A stretch of 64,000 bases of DNA. It comes from Microbacterium testaceum. Lineage in GTDB: Bacteria; Actinomycetota; Actinomycetes; Actinomycetales; Microbacteriaceae. Under the pieces are notes generated by a model, which made no database searches, was not told where the DNA came from, and saw only the letters and a program-made list of their open reading frames with translations. Within the stretch, counting starts at the first letter, position 1; every line of letters starts with the position of its first letter. Shown here piece after piece: positions 53,744 to 62,866 of this stretch. The stretch spans positions 124,001 to 188,000 of the forward strand of contig NZ_JAJGNJ010000001.1 in NCBI RefSeq assembly GCF_020781835.1. The letters are read 5' to 3'. Position numbers and translations under genes: made by a program.

Positions 53744-54036
53744 CGGCGAACGCGCTGCGGCCCGGCGAGGAGGCCGGATACTGGCACACGCACACTCGGA
53801 TCGAGGAGCTGTACGTCGTCCTCGAGGGTCGCGGCCAGATGGGGCTGGACGACGACGTGATCGACGTCGGCCCCGGAAGCGTCGTCCGCGTGGGACAGAA
53901 CGTCTGGCGCACATGGCGGGCGATGCCCGACGGTGACGGCGAGCTGCGCTGGCTCTGCATTCGCGCGGGAGGAGAGGCGCTTCCGCCCCTTCCCGACGAC
54001 AGCTCGCGCGACCCCGAACGGCCCATGCCCTGGTAA
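53608..54036 (+). CDS. Cupin-domain protein with non-standard ACG start (or truncated)
   Basis: From the ACG at 53608 the frame reads (M)SDYEVTEIGGLDDWRSHF and continues unbroken into a cupin barrel (HTHTRIEELYVVLEGRGQMGLD...GSVVRVGQNVWRTWRA): 142 aa, a usual single-cupin size. The ribosome site GAGAGGA ends 7 nt before the ACG. The first ATG in frame (53725) would remove about 39 residues, including the first strand. So the true start was probably ATG, now ACG. The two His and Glu of the cupin metal motif are visible (HTHxxxEE). Substrate unknown. Confidence 0.7.
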   Translation, partial: TSDYEVTEIGGLDDWRSHFGGFAPSRSRDGRRVVDQELTMQHIGMTANALRPGEEAGYWHTHTRIEELYVVLEGRGQMGLDDDVIDVGPGSVVRVGQNVWRTWRAMPDGDGELRWLCIRAGGEALPPLPDDSSRDPERPMPW

Positions 54037-54124
54037 GCACGGGTTGGGGGCGCGATCGGCGCACCGGGGCGCGAAACGGCCGCCCCGAAGCACGAAAGCC
54101 GCCCCGAACCGCGATCCGGAGGGC

Positions 54125-55090
54125 TCAACCGCCCGAACTGCTCGCGCGCACCACGAGCACGGCGGGCACCGTCGCGGCGCGGGCGGTACCACGCTCGATA
54201 GCCGACACCAGCGCCTCGACGACACCGCGGCCGAGGGCGTCGAAGTCCTGGCGCACGGTCGTCAGCGGCGGGCGGAACTCCGCGGCATCCACGATGTCGT
54301 CGAAGCCGACGACGGCGACGTCATCGGGCACGCGGCGACCGGCGTCGGCGAGGGCACGGAGCACGCCGAGCGCCATCTGGTCATTGGCGACGAACACCGC
54401 GGTCGCGGCGGCGAGCGCGGCCGCGGAGCGATGACCGGATGCCGAGGTCCAGTCGCCCCGGGCCGGCTCGGGCACCGGGGCCCCGACGTCGACGAGCGCC
54501 TCACGCCACCCGCGTTCGCGTTCCGCCGCGGCGAACGAACCCGCGGGCCCGGCCAGGTGATGCACGGTCGCATGTCCGAGCCCAAGGAGGTGCTCGGTCG
54601 CGGCCCGGGCGCCGCCCGCGTGATCGGTCTGGACGATCGAGAACCGCTCGTCAGGCGGGGAGTCGACGACGACGAGGTGCAGGTCGGCGGGCGGGTCGAC
54701 GACGCGCGCCAGGTCGGTGGCCTCGTTCAGGACGACGGCACCGTCGACGCCCTGCGATCGCAGGCGGGCGAAGGCGTCGCGGATGCCGCGCTCCCCGACC
54801 GTCACCACCGCGAGGGCGTAGTCGCGGGCGGCGGCAGCCTCGGAGATCGCCTGCAGCATGCGGGAGTTGCCGACCGAAGCGAGGGTCGACACGACGAGGC
54901 CGATCGTCGATGTCTGCCCGGTACGCAGGGCGCGCGCGGCGCGATGCATGCGGTAGCCGAGATCGGCCATGGCCTTCTCGACGCGGGCCCGGGTGGCCGG
55001 GTCGACCCGAGGGCTGCCGTTGGCGACGCGCGACACGGTCTGCGCCGAGACACCGGCCGCGGCAGCCACATCGGCCATCGATACGCGCAT
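54125..55090 (-). CDS. LacI-family regulator of galTK
   Basis: 321 aa. Helix-turn-helix [20 protein letters not shown] at residues 4-23, hinge, sugar-binding sensor domain. Similar throughout to the regulator at 45113 ([24 protein letters not shown]), so the two probably arose by duplication and read related sugars. Divergent from galT; operator palindromes lie in the 50-nt gap. GAGGGGGC precedes ATG 55090. Confidence 0.92.
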   Translation of the reverse strand: MRVSMADVAAAAGVSAQTVSRVANGSPRVDPATRARVEKAMADLGYRMHRAARALRTGQTSTIGLVVSTLASVGNSRMLQAISEAAAARDYALAVVTVGERGIRDAFARLRSQGVDGAVVLNEATDLARVVDPPADLHLVVVDSPPDERFSIVQTDHAGGARAATEHLLGLGHATVHHLAGPAGSFAAAERERGWREALVDVGAPVPEPARGDWTSASGHRSAAALAAATAVFVANDQMALGVLRALADAGRRVPDDVAVVGFDDIVDAAEFRPPLTTVRQDFDALGRGVVEALVSAIERGTARAATVPAVLVVRASSSGG

Positions 55091-55102
55091 GTCAGCCCCC
55101 TC

Positions 55103-55148
55103 GTGTTGACGATACCACGCCCGATATGTAGCGTGTTATCGTGAACAC
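55103..55148. promoter_or_regulatory. LacI operators over the leaderless galT start
   Basis: GTGTTGACGATACCAC (55103-55118) and GTGTTATCGTGAACAC (55133-55148), 30 nt apart, each close to a palindrome with central CG. The second covers both the end of the -10 box (TAGCGT, 55129-55134) and the GTG start codon of galT. Binding there would block transcription start directly. Confidence 0.75.
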
Positions 55149-56312
55149 GGACAGCTCCACCGCGGTGACCCTCGGCGCCGGAGTCGTCAAGCGCCCCACG
55201 CGCCTGGCCGACGGCCGCGACCTGATCTACTTCGACGACGCCGACAGCAGGCTCGGGTCGGAGCGCTCCGTGGATGCCCGCACCCTCGATCCTCGGCCGA
55301 GCACGGCGACGATGCGACAGGACGTGCTCACCGGCGACTGGATCACCGTGGCATCCAATCGCCAGAACCGGGCGTTCCTGCCCCCCGCCCACCTCGACCC
55401 GCTGGCACCGCAGACGCCGACGAACCCGTCCGAGATCCCCTCGCTCTACGACGTCGCCGTCTTCGAGAACAAGTCGCCCTCGTTCGGCCCCGCGCTCGAC
55501 GTCGCCACCGCGGACGCGCCCGCGGCGATCGATCCGCCGCGCGGCGACGACGACCTCGAGCATCTCGGCCTCGGCCGCACGCGCACCTCCGTCGGGCGCT
55601 GTGAGGTCGTCTGCTTCAGCCCCGAGCACGAGGGGTCGTTCGGCACACTCTCCCGCACCCGCGCGCGCACCGTCATCGAGGCGTGGGCCGACCGCACGGC
55701 CGCGCTGTCGGCGCTCCCCGGCATCCGGCAGGTGTTCCCGTTCGAGAACCGCGGGCAGGAGATCGGCGTCACCCTCCCCCACCCCCACGGGCAGATCTAT
55801 GCCTACCCCTACATCACCCCGCGGACGCACCGTCTCCTCGACACCGTCTCGCGCACCTCCCCCGACCTGTTCGCGCGCATCCTCGAGTTCGAGGCATCCG
55901 GTCCCCGCGTGGTGCTGCGCGGCGAGCACTGGACGGCCTTCGTCCCGTTCGCGGCGCGCTGGCCGATCGAGGTGCACGTGCTGCCGCACCGCCATGTCGC
56001 CGACCTCGCCGAGACGACGGATGCCGAGCGCGACGAGCTCGCGCCGTTCTACCTGCGGCTGCTGCGCGGCATCGACGCGCTGTACGACACGCCCACGCCG
56101 TACATCGCCGCGTGGCATCAGGCGCCGGTCGGACGCGCGCGCGACAGCGTGCGGCTGAACCTGCAGATCACGTCTCCGCGCCGCGCCGCCGACAAGCTCA
56201 AGTACCTCGCCGGTTCCGAAGCCGCCATGGGCGCCTGGATCGGCGACATCGCGCCCGAGTCGCAGGCCGAACGCCTGCGTATCGCCCTCGACACCGTTCC
56301 GGAGGTGACGGC

Positions 56313-56316
<4 letters not shown>
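55141..56316 (+). CDS. galT: Galactose-1-phosphate uridylyltransferase
   Basis: 391 aa. The active-site HPH (LPHPHGQIYAYP) places the nucleophile His at residue 216; metal-site and second-half signatures (HVLPHRHVADL, YIAAWHQAPVG) are present. Exchanges UMP between UDP-glucose and galactose-1-phosphate. The GTG start has no ribosome site but follows TAGCGT by 6 nt (leaderless). The 3' end overlaps galK (ATGA). Confidence 0.96.
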
Positions 56317-57476
<1,160 letters not shown>

Positions 57477-57931
57477 GGCGCCGACTGCGCCGCCCGGCCG
57501 CGCGGTCGGCGCGCGGGGAGCGGTCCGCGGTGGTCGGTGCGCGGCGTCCGCCGCTCGACGTCGTTCCGGGCAGGCATAAACGCTCGCAGCGCGCATAAAC
57601 GCTCGCTCCACGTGTTTATGCGGGCTAGGAGCGTTTATGCGTGCGGCACCCGGCGGGCACGGCGCGGCATCCCGGGCGCGGCGGTCGGCAACCGACGCGT
57701 GGCGTCCGGTGCGTGGTCGGTGCGCGGCATCCGGCGCCCGGCGTCGTTCCGGGCAGGCATAAACGCTCGCAGCGCGCATAAACGCTCGCTCCACGTGTTT
57801 ATGCGGGCTAGGAGCGTTTATGCGTGCGGCACCCGGCGGGCACGGCGCGGGCGACGCAGCGGCAGGAGAGCACGCGGGGTTCGCACGGCACGCAACCGCC
57901 TTCACCCTGGCAAGACACCGGGACTCGGGCG
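57477..57931. repeat. Intergenic repeat block: exact 109-bp duplication with nested palindromes
   Basis: No gene here. 57559-57667 and 57742-57850 are identical (109 nt, offset 183). Each contains the palindromic unit (57574-57641, 57757-57824) with GCATAAACGCTC ... GAGCGTTTATGC as outer arms and a second GCATAAAC...GTGTTTATGC inside. They are cousins of the units at 43601 and 43838. Proposed REP-like or terminator-like family. Confidence 0.82.
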
Positions 57932-57943
57932 TACCCTGCCCGG

Positions 57944-58894
57944 ATGACCGACGGCACCGTCCTCGCCTGGCTGCTCGACAGTGACCCCGCGCTGCGCTGG
58001 AAGGTCGAGCGCGATCTGCTCCACGCCCCCGAGGAGCAGTGGCAGCAGACCCGCGCGCGCGTGGCCCGCGAGGGTTTCGGCGCGCAGCTCCTCGCGCTCC
58101 AGGACGAGGACGGCCGGTTCGCCGGGGGCGCGCACTTCCCCGCCGACTTCCGCCGCGACGAGCCCGGGCAGCCCTGGACCGCCACGTCGTGGTCGCTGAT
58201 GTCCCTGCGCGAATGGGGCGTGGATGCCAGCGCCCTCCGCCCCGACACCGCGGGGCTGCTCGAGCGCCACGCGCGCTGGGAGTACGAGGACCTTGCGTTC
58301 TGGGACGGCGAGGTGGATGCCTGCATCAACGCCTCCACGCTCGCGAACGGTGCGTGGCTCGGGGCCGACGTCCGTGGCATCCGGGACTGGTTCGTCGAGC
58401 ACCGCCTGCCCGACGGCGGGTGGAACTGCGAGTGGGTGGAGGGCTCGACGCGGTCGTCGTTCCACTCCACGCTGAACTCGATCATCGGGATCCTCGACGA
58501 CGAGTGGCGCACCGGCGGCACACCGGAATCGCACGACGCGCGCCGCGGCGCCGAGGAGTACCTGCTCGAGCGGCGGCTGCTGTACCGGCTGTCGACCGGC
58601 GAGACGCATTCCTGGGCGGATCGTCTGGGCTACCCGTTCCGCTGGCGGTACAGCGCGCTGCGCGCGCTCGACCACTTCCGCGCCGCCGCCCTGCACGACG
58701 GAACCTCCCCCGACCCGCGTCTCGCGGACGCGATCGAGCGCGTCCGGGCGGCGCGCGATCCCGACGGCACCTGGCACCAGGCGTACCCTCCCGAGGGCCG
58801 GGAGTGGTTCCCCGTCGACGTGCCCGCGGGCGAGCCGTCGCGGTGGCTGACGTTCTTCGCGCTGCGCGTACTGCGCTGGTGGGACGAGGCGTGA
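57944..58894 (+). CDS. Squalene-cyclase-fold protein of unknown function
   Basis: 316 aa, rich in Trp and aromatic repeats such as LPDGGWNCEWVEG, DPDGTWHQ and WTATSWSLMSLREWGVD, typical of the alpha/alpha toroid of prenyltransferases and squalene cyclases. The cyclase DxDD acid is not evident. TACCCT stands 6 nt before ATG 57944 (leaderless). The stop overlaps the esterase start (GTGA). Could be a sugar- or lipid-binding enzyme; no firm function. Confidence 0.78.
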   Translation: MTDGTVLAWLLDSDPALRWKVERDLLHAPEEQWQQTRARVAREGFGAQLLALQDEDGRFAGGAHFPADFRRDEPGQPWTATSWSLMSLREWGVDASALRPDTAGLLERHARWEYEDLAFWDGEVDACINASTLANGAWLGADVRGIRDWFVEHRLPDGGWNCEWVEGSTRSSFHSTLNSIIGILDDEWRTGGTPESHDARRGAEEYLLERRLLYRLSTGETHSWADRLGYPFRWRYSALRALDHFRAAALHDGTSPDPRLADAIERVRAARDPDGTWHQAYPPEGREWFPVDVPAGEPSRWLTFFALRVLRWWDEA

Positions 58895-60348
58895 CGGTCG
58901 CCCCCGTCATCGCCACCGCCCGGGGCCGCGTGCGCGGTTTCACCCGGGGAGGGACGGCGGTGTTCCTCGGCATCCCCTTCGCCCAGGCTCCCGTCGGCGC
59001 GCGGCGCTTCGCCGCTCCGCAGCCCGTCGAACCGTGGGACGGCGAGCTCGACGCGACGGAGTACGGCGCCACCGCCCAGCGCGGCGACACGGGCATCACG
59101 CTCATCCCCGAGCCGAGCATCCCGGGTGACGCCACCTTGAACGTCAACGTCTTCACGCCGGCGGACGCGACTCCGGATGCCGGGCTCCCGGTGCTCGTGT
59201 GGATCCACGGCGGGGGCTTCGTGTCGGGGTCGCCCGCGAGCCGGTGGTACGACGGCGACGCGTTCGCGCGCGACGGCGTCGTGACCGTCGTCCTCTCCTA
59301 TCGGCTCGGGTTCGACGGCTTCGGCGCGATCGAGGGCGCCCCCTCCAACCGTGGGCTGCGCGACCAGATCGCGGCGCTGGAGTGGGTGCGCGACGAGATC
59401 CGCGCCTTCGGCGGCGATCCCGCGCGCGTCACGATCGCCGGGCAGTCGGCGGGCGGCGGCTCGGTCCTGGCGCTCTTGGCCTGCCCCGCGGCATCCGGTC
59501 TCTTCGCCGGCGCGATGGCCCTCTCGCCCGCGCTGGGTGCGGTCTCGGCGGATGCCGCGCGCCGGTTCGCCGAGCGGGTCGCGACCCTCGCGGGCGTCCA
59601 CCCGGACCGCGCGGGCTTCGCCTCGCTGCCCGAGGAGAAGCTGCTCGAGCTGCAGCGGCTCGCGCAGAAACCGGAGCGGCGGGCGCGACTGTCGGGTCTT
59701 TCCGTGCTGCTGAACGACGGGCTGCCGCTCGGGCCCGTGGTCGACGGCGACCTGCTCCCGCGCTCCCCGCTCGAGGCGCTCGCGGACGGCGCATCCGCGA
59801 ACGTCCCCTTCGTCGTCGGGGCCACCGACGACGAGTTCACGATGATCACCGCCCGCGCGCGACGGGCGCTGGACCTCGTGCCCGTGCCGCTCGCCCTGGC
59901 GCTGCTCGGTCTCGGACGATCCCGGCGTCGCGCCTACCTCGCCCGGTCGCCGCGGCGCGGCGGGGCCGCCCGACTCGGCGGCTACGTCTCCGACCGTGTG
60001 ATCCGCTCCGTCGTGCTCCGCGCCGCGCGCGCCCGCGGCACCGCCTCGACCTGGCTGTACCGCTTCGCGTGGACCTCCCCCTCGATCGGGCACGCGTGCC
60101 ACTGCCTCGACGTGCCGTTCTGGTTCGACCACCTCGACGCCGACGGTGTCACCGCGATCGCGGGCGATGCACCGCCCGCCGAACTCGCCGACGCGATGCA
60201 CGCCGCCGCGGTCCGCTTCGTCCGTGACGGCGACCCGGGCTGGCCCGCGTGGGATGCCGAGACCCGCCGCGCGCGCGTGTTCGGGGGCTCGGCATCCGGT
60301 CCCGACGTCGAAACGGACGCCTACGCCGATGTGGCGCCGCTGGTCTGA
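58891..60348 (+). CDS. Type B carboxylesterase
   Basis: 485 aa alpha/beta hydrolase: GIPFAQAPVGARRF, oxyanion hole WIHGGGFVSG, LGFDGFG, nucleophile Ser in AGQSAGGGS. The acid is likely in the ATDDEFTM region (residue about 310), and His in GHACHCLDVPFWFDH. Hydrolyses carboxylic esters. GTG start overlaps the upstream stop, so it is co-translated with the cyclase-fold protein and may process the same compound. Cytoplasmic by sequence. Confidence 0.9.
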   Translation: MTVAPVIATARGRVRGFTRGGTAVFLGIPFAQAPVGARRFAAPQPVEPWDGELDATEYGATAQRGDTGITLIPEPSIPGDATLNVNVFTPADATPDAGLPVLVWIHGGGFVSGSPASRWYDGDAFARDGVVTVVLSYRLGFDGFGAIEGAPSNRGLRDQIAALEWVRDEIRAFGGDPARVTIAGQSAGGGSVLALLACPAASGLFAGAMALSPALGAVSADAARRFAERVATLAGVHPDRAGFASLPEEKLLELQRLAQKPERRARLSGLSVLLNDGLPLGPVVDGDLLPRSPLEALADGASANVPFVVGATDDEFTMITARARRALDLVPVPLALALLGLGRSRRRAYLARSPRRGGAARLGGYVSDRVIRSVVLRAARARGTASTWLYRFAWTSPSIGHACHCLDVPFWFDHLDADGVTAIAGDAPPAELADAMHAAAVRFVRDGDPGWPAWDAETRRARVFGGSASGPDVETDAYADVAPLV

Positions 60349-60479
60349 CGCACCAGGGCCCGCCGGGTGTGCCGTCCCGCGGAGTTTCGACACGACACGC
60401 CGTCATCCGGGGACGCCGTGCGGCGTGCCGGTGCCGATCTCCGCGCGACGGCCCGGCGGCCACCGGTCCGACGCGGGCC

Positions 60480-61463
60480 TCAGAGAGCCGGGACGACCTC
60501 GCGCTCGAACAGCGCGATCCCCGAGGTGTCGTACGCGGCTTCGGGGAAGTAGTGGATGGCGTAGCCGAGGCCGTGCTCGGCGCGAGTGCGCAGCCGCTCG
60601 ACGATCTGCTCGGGGGTGCCGAACGCGTCGGATGCACGGTAGTCGGCCTCGATGGCATCCGCCCGCTCGTCGCCCACGTGGGGCCGCAGGCGCGCCACGA
60701 CCGCAGCGAGACGTTCCTCGGCCTCGGCCTCGGTGGGCGCCACGATCGTGTTGAAGTTCGAGGAGCGCGTGATCTCGCCGAAGTCCCGGCCGAGGGCCTC
60801 GCAGTGGTCGCGCAGCACCGCGGACTTGTGGTCGAACTCGTCGAGCGAACCGGCGAAGTTCGTGTACGAGGCGTACTTCGCCGCGACCTTGAGCGTGACC
60901 TTCTCACCGCCGCCCGCGATCCAGAGGGGGATGCCGCCCGCCTGCAGCGGCTGCGGCTGCACGATCGCGCCGTCGACCTCGTAGTACTTCCCGGCGAGGG
61001 TCGCCGAACCCGTCGTCCAGGCCTGGTGCATGATCTCGACGCCCTCGCGCAGACGCCCGAGACGCTCGGCGATCGGCGGGAAGCCGTAGCCGTACGCGCG
61101 CCACTCGTGCTCGTACCAGCCGCCGCCGATGCCCATCTCGGCGCGGCCGCCCGAGATGAGGTCGACCGTGGCGGCGACCTTCGCGAGGTACGCCGGATTG
61201 CGGTAGCCCATGCACGTGCACATCTGCCCGAGGCGCACGCGGTCGGTCACGGCGGCGAACGCGGCCATGAGCGTCCAGGCCTCGTGGGTGGCCTCGGCGC
61301 TCGGCACCGGGGTGGTGTGGAAGTGGTCGTAGACCCAGATCGAGGACCACGGACCCTCGTCGGCGCTCTGCGCGAGCGCGCTCATCGCGCGCCACTGTTC
61401 GGCGGGGTCGATGCCCACCAGATCGAAACGCCAGCCCTGCGGGACGAAGATGCCGAATTCCAT
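60480..61463 (-). CDS. LLM-class oxidoreductase, F420-type
   Basis: 327 aa TIM barrel: MEFGIFVPQGWRFDL, SIWVYDHFHTTPVPS, LGQMCTCMGYRNPAYLAKV, GGRAEMGIGGGWYEHEWRAY and GFPPIAERLGRLREGVEIM are typical of F420-dependent luciferase-like enzymes. Substrate unknown. ATG 61463 is 7 nt after TAGGGT (61471-61476, minus strand), a leaderless start lying within the last codons of the upstream gene; an in-frame GTG at 61472 is possible. Confidence 0.9.
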   Translation of the reverse strand: MEFGIFVPQGWRFDLVGIDPAEQWRAMSALAQSADEGPWSSIWVYDHFHTTPVPSAEATHEAWTLMAAFAAVTDRVRLGQMCTCMGYRNPAYLAKVAATVDLISGGRAEMGIGGGWYEHEWRAYGYGFPPIAERLGRLREGVEIMHQAWTTGSATLAGKYYEVDGAIVQPQPLQAGGIPLWIAGGGEKVTLKVAAKYASYTNFAGSLDEFDHKSAVLRDHCEALGRDFGEITRSSNFNTIVAPTEAEAEERLAAVVARLRPHVGDERADAIEADYRASDAFGTPEQIVERLRTRAEHGLGYAIHYFPEAAYDTSGIALFEREVVPAL

Positions 61464-61468
61464 GGGCT

Positions 61469-62866
61469 TCACCCTATGACCGCGCCCCGACATCCGCGCG
61501 GGGTTGCGGCCGATCCGCGCCGCGCTGCGCCCGGGGCCCCGGCATCCCATCCGGTGTGCGGCCCCGCATGCGGCGGGCGTGCGGCCCCGCATGCGGCGGG
61601 CGTGCGGCCCCGAGCATCCGGCGCGGACCAGCGCGCGACCGGTGCGGTTACGGGACCGCGCCGCCGCTGCCACGGGAGGGCGCGCATCATGCTCAGGACC
61701 GCGACGATCCCGAGACTCAGCGCCGCAGCCGATCCGAGCAGCGGAGCGACGACCGCCGGCAGCCCCGCCCGCGCCGGCGGCCCGAGCGCCGCGGCCTGCG
61801 GCTGCGTCGTGAGCGGGGCGTTCGCGGCGAAGAACGCGCGAGCGGGTGTCGCCGGGTCCGCGGTCGCCGCCGGGAGCCGAAGGGGGTTGTTCGGCACACC
61901 CGCAGCGGCACCGCCGCCGACCGCCGGGGCGGGCGTGTCGACGGGCGCCGCCGCGTCGTAGCTCACGGTGATCGGCGTCGCCGGCTTCGCGGCATCCCGG
62001 ATGCCACCGGTCGTGAGCCAATACCCCTGCTGACCCGTGAGCCGGTGGAAATCCACGAAGGACTGCGGGAACGAACCCCAGAACGCCGCGTTGGCGTCCG
62101 AGCGCGCGACCTGCCCGGTCCCGGAGGTGCTGACCCCGAGATACTCGGGCGTCACGGTGAATCCCCGTGCCGCCGACGAGTCGGCCGAACGGATCTCGGC
62201 GAGCACGATCTCGCGCGGCGCGATCGCTGTCCACTGCGTCATGTCCTCCATCGAGGTGCCGTAGCCGCTGGCCGTGCCGGTCAGCCGCCCGTTCCCGGAC
62301 GCGTCCAGGCTCAGGTGCGGATCGGTCACGCTCCAGTAGGTCATGCCGCCGTAGTAGGCCACCGTGAACGACCCCGACCACCGGATCTCGATCGCGCCGT
62401 CGCGACGCTCCCCGACCCCGCCGTCGATGACGACCTGGTTGCCGGTGGTCGTCGTCGTGGATGCCACCGTCACCGTCGCCCCGTCCGGGGCCTGGCACTT
62501 CGACTCCCACGTCGCCACGGTCCACCCACCCGCGGCGGTGGGCTTCTCGATGCGGACGCTCCCGTCCTGCGCGCGATAGAGGCCGTCTGCCGCGGTCCAG
62601 GCGCGGGACGACCCGGCATCGCCCGCGCGTCCCGCGCTGAGGAAGTTGCATCCGCCCGCGAAGGCGCCCCCACCCGACTCGGCGTTCAGTCCCCACCGCA
62701 ACTGGGCGTTGGCGATGGCGCCGTCGCCCCCGGCGGGGGGCTCGGTGCTCGGCACGGTGACGATCACGTCGTCGGGTCCGGCGGCGGTCGCGGATGCCGT
62801 GCCGCCCGCCGCGACCAGCACGAGGGCGAGCGCGAGCGCCGCACGGATCATCGACGCCGCCCTCAT
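61469..62866 (-). CDS. HtaA-domain heme-binding surface protein
   Basis: 465 aa. Signal peptide (residues 1-29: RAASMIRAALALALVLVAAG..ASA). HtaA domain about 50-215 (LRWGLNAESGG...FAGGCNFLS, VAYYGGMTYWSVTDPHLSL, GTASGYG). Linker, then a membrane helix near residues 390-415 (ALSLGIVAVLSMM) and a basic stop-transfer. The last 60 residues are Pro/Ala/Arg-rich and come from tandem 23-bp repeats, so the true end may be earlier. HtaA proteins capture heme for HmuTUV. Overlaps the upstream gene (ATGA). Confidence 0.82.
   Translation of the reverse strand: MRAASMIRAALALALVLVAAGGTASATAAGPDDVIVTVPSTEPPAGGDGAIANAQLRWGLNAESGGGAFAGGCNFLSAGRAGDAGSSRAWTAADGLYRAQDGSVRIEKPTAAGGWTVATWESKCQAPDGATVTVASTTTTTGNQVVIDGGVGERRDGAIEIRWSGSFTVAYYGGMTYWSVTDPHLSLDASGNGRLTGTASGYGTSMEDMTQWTAIAPREIVLAEIRSADSSAARGFTVTPEYLGVSTSGTGQVARSDANAAFWGSFPQSFVDFHRLTGQQGYWLTTGGIRDAAKPATPITVSYDAAAPVDTPAPAVGGGAAAGVPNNPLRLPAATADPATPARAFFAANAPLTTQPQAAALGPPARAGLPAVVAPLLGSAAALSLGIVAVLSMMRALPWQRRRGPVTAPVARWSAPDARGRTPAACGAARPPHAGPHTGWDAGAPGAARRGSAATPRGCRGAVIG
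61556..61612. repeat. Tandem 23-bp repeat in the HtaA gene tail
   Basis: Two full copies (61556-61578, 61579-61601) and a partial third of a 23-bp unit beginning GTGCGGCCCC and ending GCGGCGGGC. Not a multiple of three, so each copy added or lost shifts the reading frame of the C-terminal tail. Confidence 0.8.

Noticed and set aside
53725-54036. Cupin gene starting at the first ATG
   Set aside because: Would lose about 39 residues that read as normal cupin N-terminus directly behind a ribosome site; kept only as an alternative.
57537-57947. 136-codon plus-strand frame through the 109-bp duplication
   Set aside because: Protein consists of two identical repeat translations; explained by the palindromic DNA repeats.
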